Below, one piece after another: positions 12,223 to 23,418 of a stretch of DNA of 64,000 nt. This DNA is from Costus lasius. Its lineage: Eukaryota; Streptophyta; Magnoliopsida; Zingiberales; Costaceae. The position numbers were made by a program, and so were the translations under genes. Under the pieces are notes generated by a model. That model saw only the letters and a list, made by a program, of their open reading frames with translations, did no database searches and was not told the origin of the DNA. Location: NCBI GenBank assembly GCA_027563935.2, contig CM050446.2, forward strand, positions 108,790,499 to 108,854,498, written 5' to 3'. How positions within the stretch are numbered: position 1 is the stretch's first letter; each line of letters begins with the position of its first letter.

Positions 12223-13987
12223 GTTCGTATTAACTTAAGCATGCGCTTAAGCCGTCCACATCAGATTTGGCCGTTTCTCCAACCACATCGCCAGACGTTT
12301 GCCGACAGGGGCCTGCGGCAGGGGAAGGGTCTCTCGCGCCCTTCACCCTCACCCTCGCTTCGTTAGCACCCCTCTGGACACCGAAAACTAGTGGCCAGAA
12401 GTGGGGAAAAGTCACCGGAGAAGATGACGGAAACCACGCTGGAAAAATAAAAAAACTATGCCAAAAAACGCAGAAGCTTGAGGGAAAATTTTCACATGTT
12501 ATTTATCTCCAAAAACAGCTACCTAAAACCCCTCTCCTTCTCCTTATACAAAGCTCTACCTCTCCTCTACGTCTGACCTTGTCGGTGCTGGAGTGCCCGC
12601 TGGTCGCCTCCTGGAGGAAGAGGGAGGTGGCGAACCTCTGTCTGCCGCTTGTGGGGAAGAAGGCGACGCTCTCATCACCTGCTCTCACCATCATCTAGTA
12701 CTTGGGGAAGGCGGAAGGTCTCATCCGCCTATGTCATTGCTGCACCTGCTCTCGTCATCATTCGGTACTCGGGGAAGGTGGAAGGTCTCATCCGCCTATG
12801 TCATCGTCGCAGCTCGGGAAGGGGCGGAAGGTCTCGTTCGCCTACGTTGTCGCCGCTGCTCAAGAGGACGACGTTGCCGCTCATGGAGGAGGTGCTCTCG
12901 GGGAGAAGACGCGATTGGAGAAGAACGCTCGCATGGAGGAAGCTCTCATGTTTGTCAAGGGGCGTCTCTCTGCCTCGTCCGCAGAGCATGTCCCTTTTCC
13001 TCTGCATCTGCCCGTTCATCAATTGCTCTCTGCCGAACAGGATGTGGGCTCAGCAACCTGCTCCACCTGCTCCAAGCTCTCTGCACATGTTTCGTCGATG
13101 ACAGTGAGTGAAGCTGAGCGGATCCATCTCACACGTCACCCGCTCCCAGCTACTCCCGTTACATCGGGCTCACTCAAATGGGCTGCGTTGGGGTCTTGGG
13201 TCTCCGCCCAGGCCCATCTACCACTCGGCCCAGCCTAGAAACAAATGGGCCCAGTGTCACGGACGCACTTTCCTTGGTGCCTGATGTCCGCACGGCAGAC
13301 TACTTGGAGTAGTCTCAGCCTTAATCCCGTGTGCACGTACGCACTGAATTTGGAAGCGTCACTATAAAACCGAGGCAACGATGTAGTTCGAGGACAACAC
13401 TAGCATTCGAGAGGCACAAGAGATTTGCACAAGACGGCGAGTAAAATACTCACCCCGCTGTTATATATTGATAAAAAGCAATAATACAAGACAATATTAC
13501 AGGACACTAAGTAAACATTAAGTAGACCCTAGACCTAAGACTTGATAGAGAGGGCAGGTGTGTGGAACCTTACAATTTTATACTTGCATGGGATCAGAAG
13601 ACTGTATTTAACCAAGGCACTACCACCCCTCTCAATACTATCCCAACCACACAAACTAAGGGGTGTGAGTAGAAGGCTTCACAAGGGTTGGGTAGGCTAA
13701 TTTTACACATTTGAGCCCCCCATCCTGGAGTACTTGTGAAAATATAGTCCCCTACTCACGCGTACATGCCCCGGGACAGTCCCCCGAGTGCATCGCTACC
13801 CCAATGACCAAAACGCATGGCACACATATGCCAAAGCCTATTTTTACATAGGACTACCTATCTACCAAGTCTTACCAAAAGATAGCGTCAGGGTCAGGTA
13901 ACTGTGGAATTACACCCAAACTCCTCTGATCCCTGACACCAGGCCCATCTACCACTCGGCCCAGCCCAGAAACAAATGGGGGCAACA
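12223..13987 (-). repeat. LTR B of the array, shared by both units, interrupted
   Basis: Begins on the minus strand at 13987 (TGTTGCC) and ends near 12223. Without the nested solo LTR (13255-13938) and a 42-bp terminal duplication it is about 1,040 bp, the same as LTR A. The 42-bp duplication (13208-13249 and 13939-13980, one mismatch seen) directly flanks the nested insertion. Confidence 0.8.
13255..13938. mobile_element. Second solo LTR, nested in LTR B
   Basis: A 684-bp segment absent from LTRs A and C, with TGTCA...TGACA termini. CCAG abuts both ends (13251-13254 and 13939-13942). Reading one base further the 5-bp flanks differ (CCCAG and CCAGG), so the duplication is 4 bp or a mutated 5 bp. 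On the plus strand TATAAAA occurs near 13362, which could be a promoter TATA if that is the sense strand. No coding capacity. Confidence 0.65.
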
Positions 13988-15428
13988 TCCCCCACCCCCC
14001 CTCTGCTGAGCTAGACGTCGCCCTCGACGTCCTCTTTGTCATCCGACCTCGGGGCCCGTCACCTCTGCAACACGTGTGTTGGAACTCCGCCAAGGGAATT
14101 ACAATGGACACCGGCGCCTCTGGAGTCCTCGGGCACTCCCCCCGTGTCATGGCCACTGCCGCAATGTGTACTACATTGCCTCGCCGCCTACGAGCAGTCG
14201 GTGCTCGTGCCAAAGTGGTGGAGGAACTTGCCTGTGCACGACCCTTGCTCGTCGCATCCCCGCGCGTCGCAAGCCGAGTCCATCAGGCTGCTCCGCTGAA
14301 AGCCGGAAATACATCCGTGTGCCTCCTCGTGATGGACTAAGATGCCCTCCAAGTGAGGAGTCACCACGGCCTTTGCTCTTGAGTAACTCGATGCCGAGGA
14401 CGACATCATAGTCGTCCATTCTTGTCACCCGAACATGGTGTCGCCTTGTCGATCGTCCCAACTCCACTGGGACGTTAAAGGTGATACTCGTCATCCGCTA
14501 CTCCATGGTGTTGACGGTTTTCACCCAATCCTTGGTGGGTGAAGTATGCAATGTGAAGCGCTCTGCAATGCACTCTGACACGAACAAATGAGTCACGCTG
14601 GTGTCAACCATTGCCTCCACCTTGACTCCACCGATCCGCATTGGCACGTAGAGTAGCCTCGATCCTCGTGAGGCTGATACTACAGTGATCGCTCCAATCA
14701 TCGCCAGAGGGGAGTCAGCGGTGGTGGTCACCTCGCGCGCAACTAACACAGAAATTCGCTCCCAGTTCGGGCAATCCCACATCCGGTGTGGACCCTGACA
14801 TAGGAAACACGCCATCGGCCTGGGTGCCTAGGGATGTGCCGATTGGCCTCCGCCTCGCCAGGGATGGTGTCGGCCCCGAATTGGCGCTCTCGTCCTCATC
14901 GGGGATCTGCATCTCAAGGGCAATGCCATGGCTCTCAATGAAGTCGACCCAACTGCCCTCATGTCCACAAGGCCCTCGGCCACCTCTGCGGCCTCTCGCC
15001 AATCTCGCGAAAAATGTCGCTGGGTCTCCGCCTCAGCCCACAGCTGCAAGTGCCGGAGGAAGGTGTGTCGTCGGTGCACTTCCGACATGTCCAGGATCTC
15101 CAGCATCAGCACCAAGTACGCCCGGACATACTCCCAGATCGGGTTAGTATGCTAGAACTCATCCACCGCATCTCTGGCATAGAATTTCCTCCGTAGCTCC
15201 TCTAGGAAAACGTCCCATGTATAGGTTGTCACTCTTGACATTGATCCAACTTTGGTCCTCCACTAAAGCTTCGCATCGGCTATAAGGTAAGTGGTGCACA
15301 CCTACATGCGCTCGTCATCTAGGATGTGGCTTGAGATGAAGAATTGCTCCATGTCCCAAATAAAGTTCTCCAGCTCCTTCGATGATCGGACTCTTCCGAA
15401 CGTCGATGGCTCAGGGATCCAGACCTTT
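13988..15428 (-). pseudogene. Internal region 2: gag plus retropepsin remnant with altered active site
   Basis: A second, shorter copy of the same internal region. On the minus strand it has the gag block FLRHLQLWAEAE (about 15060), a zinc knuckle starting ACFLC near 14815 (C-x2-C-x3-H-x4-C) and the protease segment to DDYDVVLG near 14430. The catalytic triplet at 14597-14605 reads Asp-Thr-Ser instead of Asp-Thr-Gly. A polypurine tract (13988-14001) precedes LTR B. At about 15428 the gag-side sequence jumps straight into the middle of LTR C, so the 5' part of gag, the primer site and the 3' part of that LTR are deleted. No polymerase domains. Confidence 0.75.
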
Positions 15429-16009
15429 GTCCGCCGCTTGTGGGGAAGAAGGCGACACGCTCGTCACCTACTCTTGCCATCGTCTGGTACTCGGGGAAGG
15501 TAGAAGGTCTCGTCCTCCTGTGTCGTCGCCGCAGCATGGGAAGGGGCGAAAGGTCTCGTCCGCCTATGTCATTGTAGCTGCTCAGGAGGACGACGCCGCC
15601 ACTCGTGGAGGAGGTGCTCTCGGGGAGAAGATGCGACTGGAGAAGAACACTCGTGTGGAGGAAAGCTCTTGCATTCATCGAGGGGCGTCTCTCTACCTCG
15701 TCCGCCGTGCACGTCCCTTTTCCTCTATGTCCGCCCGCTCATCAACGGCTCTCTACCTGACAGGACACAAGCTCAGCAACCTGCTCCACCCTCTCCCATT
15801 ACGTTGCCATCAGCCACCGTCTGAAATTTTTTCATTGCGCACAATTCGTCAGCAACAGTGGGCGAAGCAGAGTGGAGTGGATCTATCTCACACGTCACCC
15901 GGACCTGCCTACTCCATCGGGCTCACTCAAGTGGGCTGCATTAGGGCCTTGGGCATTTGCTCAGGCCCATCTGCCACTCGGCCCGGCCCAGAAACAAACG
16001 GTCATAACA
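15429..16009 (-). repeat. LTR C of the array, truncated
   Basis: It starts on the minus strand at 16009 with TGTTATGACCG and matches the first half of LTRs A and B (compare 15429-15560 with 12646-12720 and 9744-9860). The second half is removed by the deletion described for internal region 2. The base after it begins the TATTG duplication (16010-16014). Confidence 0.8.
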
Positions 16010-16014
16010 TATTG

Positions 16015-16565
16015 CTTTCTATTAGTTTCCATGAATTTCCTTTTTAAACTCACATTTGATCGACAATGCTAGGTTGGCAGCCTTTCAACTTTCTCATTGA
16101 GTCATTATTTATCCAATCAATTCACCATTTGGCTATGTCTTATCTTATATCACTTGTCTAGTTGTCTACTAATTGCCTAATCTATTCAAGCCACCATTGT
16201 CACCAAACACATGAAAAGTCCGAAAGCTACAGTAATCATACTAAGTGTTATTTGCTTGTTCCCGATTTATTGTTTACACTAGCCTTGGTGACTTGATTGG
16301 TAAGCCCCTAGCCCTCCTAGGTTTGCGCTCTATGACACGTCGACTACCCCCTCCCCCTCTTTCCGTTGGCTGGCGCTCTCATGCCGACCCGCCAATCCCC
16401 CTCTTAGTCGAGTTGGTGTTTTCCCCCACGTATGTTGGGTTTTTGGATTTGCTATTGCCTTCGCATGACACCATAATCCATTGCACTTAGGGATTGTAGG
16501 ATTGTCCTTATGCATGGCCGACCAATAGCTAACCCCATGTTTTATACTTATCCTAGTTCATGCCT
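16015..16565. other. Intergenic DNA between the LTR array and the hAT element
   Basis: Non-coding sequence of mixed composition with a C-rich stretch at 16300-16400. I see no gene, no repeat ends and no recognisable transposon domain. Confidence 0.4.
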
Positions 16566-16573
16566 CTCCTATG

Positions 16574-17595
16574 TAGGCCTGTCCACTATTCGGTTTATCC
16601 CGACGAATCGCACTGAACCGAACCAGCCGGTTTGGTTCCCTTTTTTAGCTAATCGGTTCGGTTTCAAAAGTTAAAAATATTAATCAGTTTGATTTCGGGT
16701 TGAGAGGAAAAAAATCTATATAACCCAAACTGAACCGAATAACATATATAATAAAAAAATATTTCCTAAACTGCTGGAATCCCTTCCAACTCCGGTCCCT
16801 CGTAGCTACCGATCCGGCCAAGTCCTACCCCTTCCCTGCCAAGAAGCCTTGTCGTTTGGATCACTCCACTGCCGCACATGCTTCCGCCTCCGGCCTCGAC
16901 CTCTCGTGCCTCAGCCTGCTTGACGATCCCCCACTGTCGAGGTGAGAGGAAGGTCTCCGCTGGTTCGCGTGGAAGAGGTGGCGGCGCGGGTCGCGATCGG
17001 TGTTCGGGCGGAGCTCCGATCGTAGAGGGACTCGCTGCCGAGGTGGCATCTCAGCTGCTTACGCTACTTGTTCCGACTTTCCGCTAGCGGCGGGAGGAAC
17101 GGATTCCAGTGGGGAGTTGTTAGTGAGGCAACTCGGATAACGAAGAGGGTGGTCTCCGGAGGAGGAGGGGGCTCGGAAAAGGAGAGTTCTGGAATTTCGG
17201 GATTTCAAGGATTTGGGAATTATGTAATGCTAGAGCCTCAAGGAAATGAGTCTGGCTACGGGAGTGAGCCTGGGTACAGGGGCGATGGGGAGCTTGGATA
17301 TGATGATGAGTTTGAGGAGGATGATGAAGACATGAAGTAGTTATTCTGGGGTGAAGAGATAGGAGGTATAAACTCTAAGATCATGCTTTATCCCTTAGTT
17401 GCTTCATCAAATCGGTTTTAATCGGTTTGAACCAAACCGAACCGGACTTATTCGATTCGGATCCAATCAATTTTTCACATATATCGGTTCGATTCGGATT
17501 GAATAAATTTATAAAAGTTTAATCAGTTTTCAGTCCAATCGGTTCGGTTCGACTCAGTTCGGTTCGATTCGGGTTGAACCGATTGGACAGGCCTA
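16574..17595. mobile_element. Non-autonomous hAT-like element with GC-rich interior
   Basis: A 1,022-bp element flanked by a perfect 8-bp duplication CTCCTATG (16566-16573 and 17596-17603). It has 12-bp perfect terminal inverted repeats TAGGCCTGTCCA. Both subterminal regions (16590-16750 and 17400-17590) are packed with AACCGAACCG/CGGTTCGGTT repeats in opposite orientation, a common hAT feature. The interior (about 16780-17350) is sharply GC-rich and includes a plus-strand open frame from about 17068 to 17340 with a Gly/Ser-rich part and an acidic end (EFEEDDEDMK). That composition suggests a captured gene fragment, but I do not recognise the source. No transposase. Confidence 0.85.
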
Positions 17596-17753
17596 CTCCT
17601 ATGTCAAGACTATACCCACAATAGAGTCCATGTGTCCAAGTTTGCAAACTTAAAATAGTAACATATGACAAACCTTGTGCCATGATGAAACTCAAGTGAA
17701 GCAAAATTTCCCGACACTTGTCCTAGCTTGTGTTTTGCATTCGACCTTATGAA

Positions 17754-18345
17754 GGCCACGTTTTTGCGGAGGGGCGCCCCTCCACAAAATTTGCAGAGGA
17801 GTGGTGCAGAATTCAAAGCACTAATCTTGAAGCTCGATTCGCACGAATCTTCAAGCATTGTTAAGTAAAGCGCGGCGTTATACGATCCCCTCTCTGTGTT
17901 ATACGAAATCCCGATATATTCGCAACCCGTTATTGCAGTCCGTTACGAACTAACTAACCAGGGTTAACTCCGAAAATTTTCGCATCCCGCCCAACCCGCC
18001 CTTACTCTTTACTCTCCTAATCTGTTCTCTAACCCTAACTTTGCTACTGTGACAAAAGTTGTCGCCCGATCTTCTATGACGACCTTTGACGACCTTCTAC
18101 TCTATGTTTACGACTTCCGAGGCCTCTGAGTTCCTGCTCGGGTCGACCCCTAACTTTGTGTTTTTTGTGCACTCGACCTCCGACGTCCTGCGACGAACTC
18201 CGACGACCTCCGACGAAGCGCGACGACCTCCGCAAACATCCCATTGTTGCTTGACGACCTGCGATGGTATACAACTTGTTCTTGTTTGGGCTAGGGTTCC
18301 TCCGACGACTCCAATCTTCCTTTAAGGTATAATGTCGGAATTTAT
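17754..18345 (+). repeat. Left terminal inverted repeat of the MULE
   Basis: Begins GGCCACGTTTTTGCGG followed by the palindromic GAGGGGCGCCCCTC. It matches the reverse complement of 25575-26027 with few differences, including two GTTATAC motifs (near 17877 and 17903). It has about 170 bp (18040-18230) that the right copy lacks. It lacks 41 bp near 18300 that the right copy keeps, including an ATG. Confidence 0.9.
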
Positions 18346-18471
18346 CTTCTTAATATGTTAAAATTTTTGTATGAATTACATACTTTACATGCCTCAAATA
18401 TGTGTTTATCCTGTATATTAAAAGACAGCACCCCATTATGGCATAATATGACCCTTCATTTCGTATAACAC

Positions 18472-18917
18472 TGCACTGCACAGACATGGTATAATAGTGT
18501 CCCAGACACAGTATAACACTTGACAGACATGGTATAACACTGCACATACATGGTATAACAAGACCTAAATTTCATATAACACTTGACAGACATGGTATAA
18601 CACTGCACATACATGGTATAACAAGACCTAAACTTTGTATAACACTGCACAGACATGGTATAACACTTCACAGACATGGTATAACACTGCATATACATGG
18701 TATAACACTGCACATATATGGTATAACAAGCCCTAAATTTCGTATAACACTGCACAGACATGGTATAACACTTCAAAGACATGGTATAACACTGCACATA
18801 TATGATATAACAAGACCTAAATTTCATATAACACTGCATAGACATAGTATAACACTTCACAGACATGGTATAACACTGCACATACATGGTATAACAAAAC
18901 CTAAATTTTGTATAACT
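18472..18917 (+). repeat. Left 21-bp tandem array of GTATAAC units
   Basis: About 22 units counted by eye, each 21 bp, starting with GTATAAC (a few begin ATATAAC or AGTATAAC). Spacers rotate among a few types, such as ACTGCACAGACATG, ACTTGACAGACATG and AAGACCTAAATTTC, giving a higher-order pattern. Long open frames here are products of the repeat and are not genes. Confidence 0.9.
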
Positions 18918-18956
18918 TGTCAAAGTTTTTGTCATTTATTGAATCGTAGAATTTGA

Positions 18957-21240
18957 GATGGAGAAGATAAGAAGAATGCGACTTGTTATGAGACATTGGG
19001 GTGGTCATCGTCAGATGACGAAGGGTTTTTATTACCAAATAGCGAAGGAGACGAAGATATATTAGGAACATCTGGAATGACACAAATTGGTATGGAATGT
19101 ATGGAACATGACAAATCAGAAGCTACATCCCAAGTCCCTATAGTCGGTATGACATTTACTAGTGATGATGCAGCATACAAGTTTTATAATGAGTATGCTA
19201 GAGTAATGGGGTTCAGTATAAAGAAATCTCATCTTGAACGTCGAAAGGATGGTAGCTTGAAACAACGTACATATTGTTGTAGCAAACAAGGGATAAGAGA
19301 AGTTGACCGTAGACGTACTGCTAAAAAACCACATCCAGAGACCCACACAAACTGCATGGCTCGGTTAGAGTTCAAGGTTGACAAGAATGAATTATACACG
19401 TTGTCGAAAGTTGAATTAAACCATAATCATCCCATGACAAGTCCAAATAAGGTGCACATGCTTAGATCTCATAGGAAAATATTGTCATTTCAACGTGCAC
19501 TTATACACCAGATGACAGAGTCGGGTATGAAGGCCCATTATATATATAATTATTTTGAGTCTGGTGTAGGCAATAATGAGGTTGGTTTCATAAGAGAAGA
19601 TAATAGCAACTATATTTAAAGAAGTAGAAGAAAATCTTTGGATGGCAAAGAAAGTAAGGATATTCTTAGGTACCTTAAGGAAAGATTGGAGAATGATCCT
19701 TCCTTTTTTTATGCTATTGAAGCTTGCGAAAAATCAGGGGAGATGAAGAACTTTTTTTGGGTTGATGGCTAATCTATAATAGATTATGCATATTTTGGAG
19801 ATGTAGTCTGTTTCGATACAACTTTCCAAACAAATGAATACAATATGCCGTTTGCACCAATCGTGGATTTGAATAACCACAAACAGATTATTATATTAGG
19901 AGCTGCATTACTATATGATGAGTCTGCTGAATCATTCATTTGGTTGTTTGAGATTTTTTTGGAAGTCATGCATGGTAAGCATCCAGTTACTATTTTCACG
20001 AATCAATCAACTGCGATAGCCAGAGCAATACAGACGGTGCTGCCAAATACAGCACATCGGCTATGTTTATGGCATATATTTCAAAATGCAGCATTACATC
20101 TATCTCACGTGATTCATAATAACACATTTGCTAGAGATTTTAAACATTGCATATATGAGCGGTGTACAGTTGATACTTTTGAGAAGCTATGGCAGGATCT
20201 TTTACTTAAGTATAATCTGATTAAACATCCGTGGATGGTAAATATGTGAAAACTATGGTCTAAGTGGGCTGCATGAAATTGAATAGAGACTTTTTTGGCT
20301 GATATGACCACAACCCAACGCAGTGAAAGTATGAACCGCCATTTTAAAAGGTTTTTTAGAAAGAAATTGGGTTTATTTGAATTTTTAGAACAATATGACA
20401 AGACATTTAGCTTCTTCCAAGAAAAAGGAAATAAAGGCTGATTTCAAGTCTCGAAATAGTACACCAGCTACTGTAGTTGGAAACATGTGAAAAGAAGCAG
20501 CCCTCAACTACACTAGGGTCATGTATAACGAGTTTGAGGCATGCTATAGGAGTAGTTTAGATTGCCTTATGTTCTACATTGGGGCCGAACCGCAAGATAT
20601 TACATATAAGGTAACCAACGCAGCTTGTGGTAGAGATGAAATGGTCATTTTCAGTCATTCTCCTGTCCAAGTTACTTGCACATGTAAAATGTTTGAGAGC
20701 AATGGGATCTTGTGTATGCATGCATTAAAGATTTTGGTATCGAGCAATGTGATTTCTATACCGAAGCAGTACATACTTAAAAGATGGACAAAGTATGCCA
20801 GAGAGGGTGATGTATCCTTTGTTAGTCCGCAGAGCTTTGATTCTTTTGGGCAAGAAAGTTTGAGGTCTATTTATAACCGAGTATGTCAAAACCATTACTG
20901 TATAGCGACTATGAGTTTGCAGTCCAGGACAGCACTAGAATACATAGAAAATACAATGAATCAATTACGTATAAATGTTGAGGACATATTGCACACTGAC
21001 AATAAAAGTATAGAGGCAAATGATCCTGACAGTGAATCGGAACCTAATATACATGTCAAACCACCTCTAGTGAAAAAGGGGCGGAAAGAGAAACGTAAGA
21101 AAGGAGTGCTGGAGCAAAGACATAAAAAAAGCACTACCACATCCAAAGGATCCAATTCTAATCCACCTACTGATGCCCAAATGCCGCGCATGACAGGGCC
21201 ACCTATGGGTGAATGGACAACATGGTATAACACTGCATAA
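18957..21240 (+). pseudogene. FAR1-type MULE transposase, decayed
   Basis: The domain order is that of FHY3/FAR1-related MULE transposases. A FAR1 DNA-binding domain lies at about 19150-19440 (FYNEYARVMGF, a CCS cysteine, LNHNHP). A DDE catalytic core lies at about 19780-20330, with the first Asp in CFDTTF near 19815. A SWIM zinc finger (CTCKMF then CMHAL) lies at 20678-20730, followed by a basic tail to the stop at 21240. Breaks: no in-frame ATG in the first coding block, a stop at 19617, a stop near 19770, several stops from 20248 to 20460 and a frame change before 20521. The second catalytic Asp position reads TNQ where the family has TDQ. Several breaks fit C-to-T or G-to-A change. The source element would have used this protein to cut and paste itself. 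Confidence 0.85.
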
Positions 21241-23054
21241 CATAGTATAACAAGACCTGAATTGGTATAACAAGGCACAGATCCATGCACAACATTGCAT
21301 ATTATACCAAGAACATAGTATAACAAGACCGACGTTTACATATATTGAATATACATGAGTATGAATGTACAGTGGTTGATTTATAGTGTCTTTTAATCCA
21401 CAGCCAGTAACTTTCCTTCGAATAGTTCTAAACTAACCAGGGCCCACAATCTTGGCATGTCTTGACATGTGAAATCAAACGGTACCCCTCTAGAGAGGTA
21501 GTCCATAAATTTGAGGACAAATTTAAGCTGTTTAACTAGGGCCCTCAATCTTGGCATGTCTTGGCATGTCTACACTCTCATCATTTTATTGCGGGTAGAT
21601 CTCCCATGTCAATGGCCAGGAAGCAATTTCCTTCTTTCCACCAGATTGGAAGGAGAGATGAAACTACAGTATCTCAAGCTGTTTAACAGAACAATGCACA
21701 AAATAATGTTAAGAGATAACAATAGAATACGAAAGGAATATGGTATAACAGGATCAGATAGATACTCACATATCTTTTAACATGACCCTCAACTACTTTA
21801 GAAGGGGACAATGAATTATAGCACTGTACGCGTTTCCCATGTACATCTACAACAATTAGAAACCAGTGCACTTTGTGGCATACGGGGGCGAATATTGTGC
21901 GAACATATCTTATTGTCGCATTACTCAAATGCTCTAAGCTTTTGAAAGCCGCCCCACCTAGGTCACCGATATACAATTGAAGGACATGTAGTGGGATGTA
22001 AGCAAAGGATTTAAACTTTTTCTTATTAGCCATGCATCTTCGGATGAGGAGTGATGCATACAGATCTATAGCCTACAAATGATTTATACAAGTCCATTAG
22101 GGAAAAGGAACTAAATATACAAAGATGGTGTATTCCATATATGCTTACCGCATCAATAACTAGGTCTCCGAAGAGAATGTCACATACATAGACTTTCGAA
22201 ATGTTTTCAATAATGGAATGATCTTCCAAGGATAAATAAAATTCCAACTGCGATTTGATATTGTTAGGTATTATATCCCGACCACAATAGTCCCGTCTAT
22301 TTAGATACTAAAGATGCAAGAAAAATCTATCAGAATACTCACATATGTCAATGCTACCAGATATATACAATTGTGGTAAATACTATTTATACCACCATAC
22401 CTTATCAACCTGGGGTGCAGATTCTGCATTTTCATCTACCTCCACTGGCTGGAAGAAAATTAGAAATTCTTATGTTAAAATTAAGGCTTTTGCCTATGTT
22501 TACAATGATGTATAGAAGTTTTGTGTTAATGGTCTTACCTCTGATTCCATAGCTTTCTTCTTCTTCTTTTGTTGTGTGTAAGGGGTGAGAAGAAAACATG
22601 AAGCCTTTTTTAATCTTTTCTTTTTCAGTACCTCAGTCATCGGGGCAGACGTATCAGCTTCCTCATCCCCCAGGGCCGACTTGTCATCTTCCTCACTCCA
22701 GCTCAACTCTTCCCCATTCTTATTTTGTAGCATCTCAATCTCTGCTCTCAGTTTTTTATTTTCCTGGACTAGCTCCTTAATTTTTTTTTTTTTGCAAGTC
22801 GGCCACCTCCAAGCTAAAACCGGCCTTGATGCTGTAAATCTCAGCATCCTTCTCAGCAGCTTCATCTTTAAGCAAGTATTTTTCATTCTCCAGTTGAATG
22901 ATTTCATTCTTCAATTTATTAATTTCCTCTATAACTATACACAATTCCGATTTCAAGTTCAAAACTTCTTCATGGTTCTACACACAAAATTAACACAAAA
23001 CCGTCAGTATTGTATAACACATGATATAACAGCAGTATGAATATAATGAGATGC

Positions 23055-23418
23055 TGTTATACCAAGTTCCGAAGGCTGTTATACTAAGTTTCAGTTATAG
23101 GATACCAAGTTTCGGCCATGTTATACCAAGTTCAGAAGGCTGTTATACTAAGTTTCAGTCATGTTATACCAAGTTTCGGTCATGTTATACTAAGTTCAGA
23201 AGGCTGTTATACTAAGTTTCAGTCATGTTATACCAAGTTTCGGTCATATTATACCAAGTTCAGAAGACTGTTATACTAAGTTTCAATCATGTTACACCAA
23301 GTTTAGAAGGCTATTATACTAAGTTTCAGTCATGTTATACCAAGTTCAGAAGGCTTATACTAAGTTTCAGTCATGTTATACCAAGTTTCGGCCATGTTAT
23401 ACTAAGTTCAGAAAGCAT
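23055..23418 (+). repeat. Middle 21-bp tandem array of GTTATAC units
   Basis: About 17 units, mostly 21 bp, starting GTTATACCAAG or GTTATACTAAG with spacers such as TTTCAGTCAT, TTTCGGTCAT and TTCAGAAGGCT. The core heptamer is the reverse complement of the left-array core. The spacers differ from those of the flanking arrays, so this array expanded separately. Confidence 0.88.

Larger units (their letters stand above)
7945..16009 (-). mobile_element. Composite Ty3/gypsy-type array: LTR-internal-LTR-internal-LTR
   Basis: An 8.07-kb array of one retrotransposon family on the minus strand. A single perfect 5-bp duplication, TATTG, flanks the whole array (7940-7944 and 16010-16014). Three LTRs (7945-10286, 12223-13987, 15429-16009) alternate with two short internal regions (10287-12222 and 13988-15428). 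Each internal region encodes gag and a retropepsin but no reverse transcriptase. Polypurine tracts sit just inside the LTRs at 10287 and 13988, and a primer-binding site sits at 12198-12217. The middle LTR acts as 5' LTR for one unit and 3' LTR for the other, the product expected from unequal recombination between LTRs. Two unrelated solo LTRs have inserted later. Confidence 0.85.

Noticed and set aside
9741..13238. Plus-strand frames across the LTR array (for example 11163-11633 and 12702-13238)
   Set aside because: They are antisense to the retrotransposon and fall in LTR or gag/protease sequence. No recognisable protein.
18456..18935. A 159-codon minus-strand frame with CYTMSVQ-type repeats, and similar frames at 24850-25270
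   Set aside because: The frames exist only because a 21-bp unit is a multiple of three. The peptide is the translated tandem array and has no start context or domain.
22585..23040. Plus-strand 151-codon frame at 22.6-23.0 kb
   Set aside because: Antisense to the coiled-coil exon of the Ulp1-like gene. The minus strand has heptads and fits the gene model.
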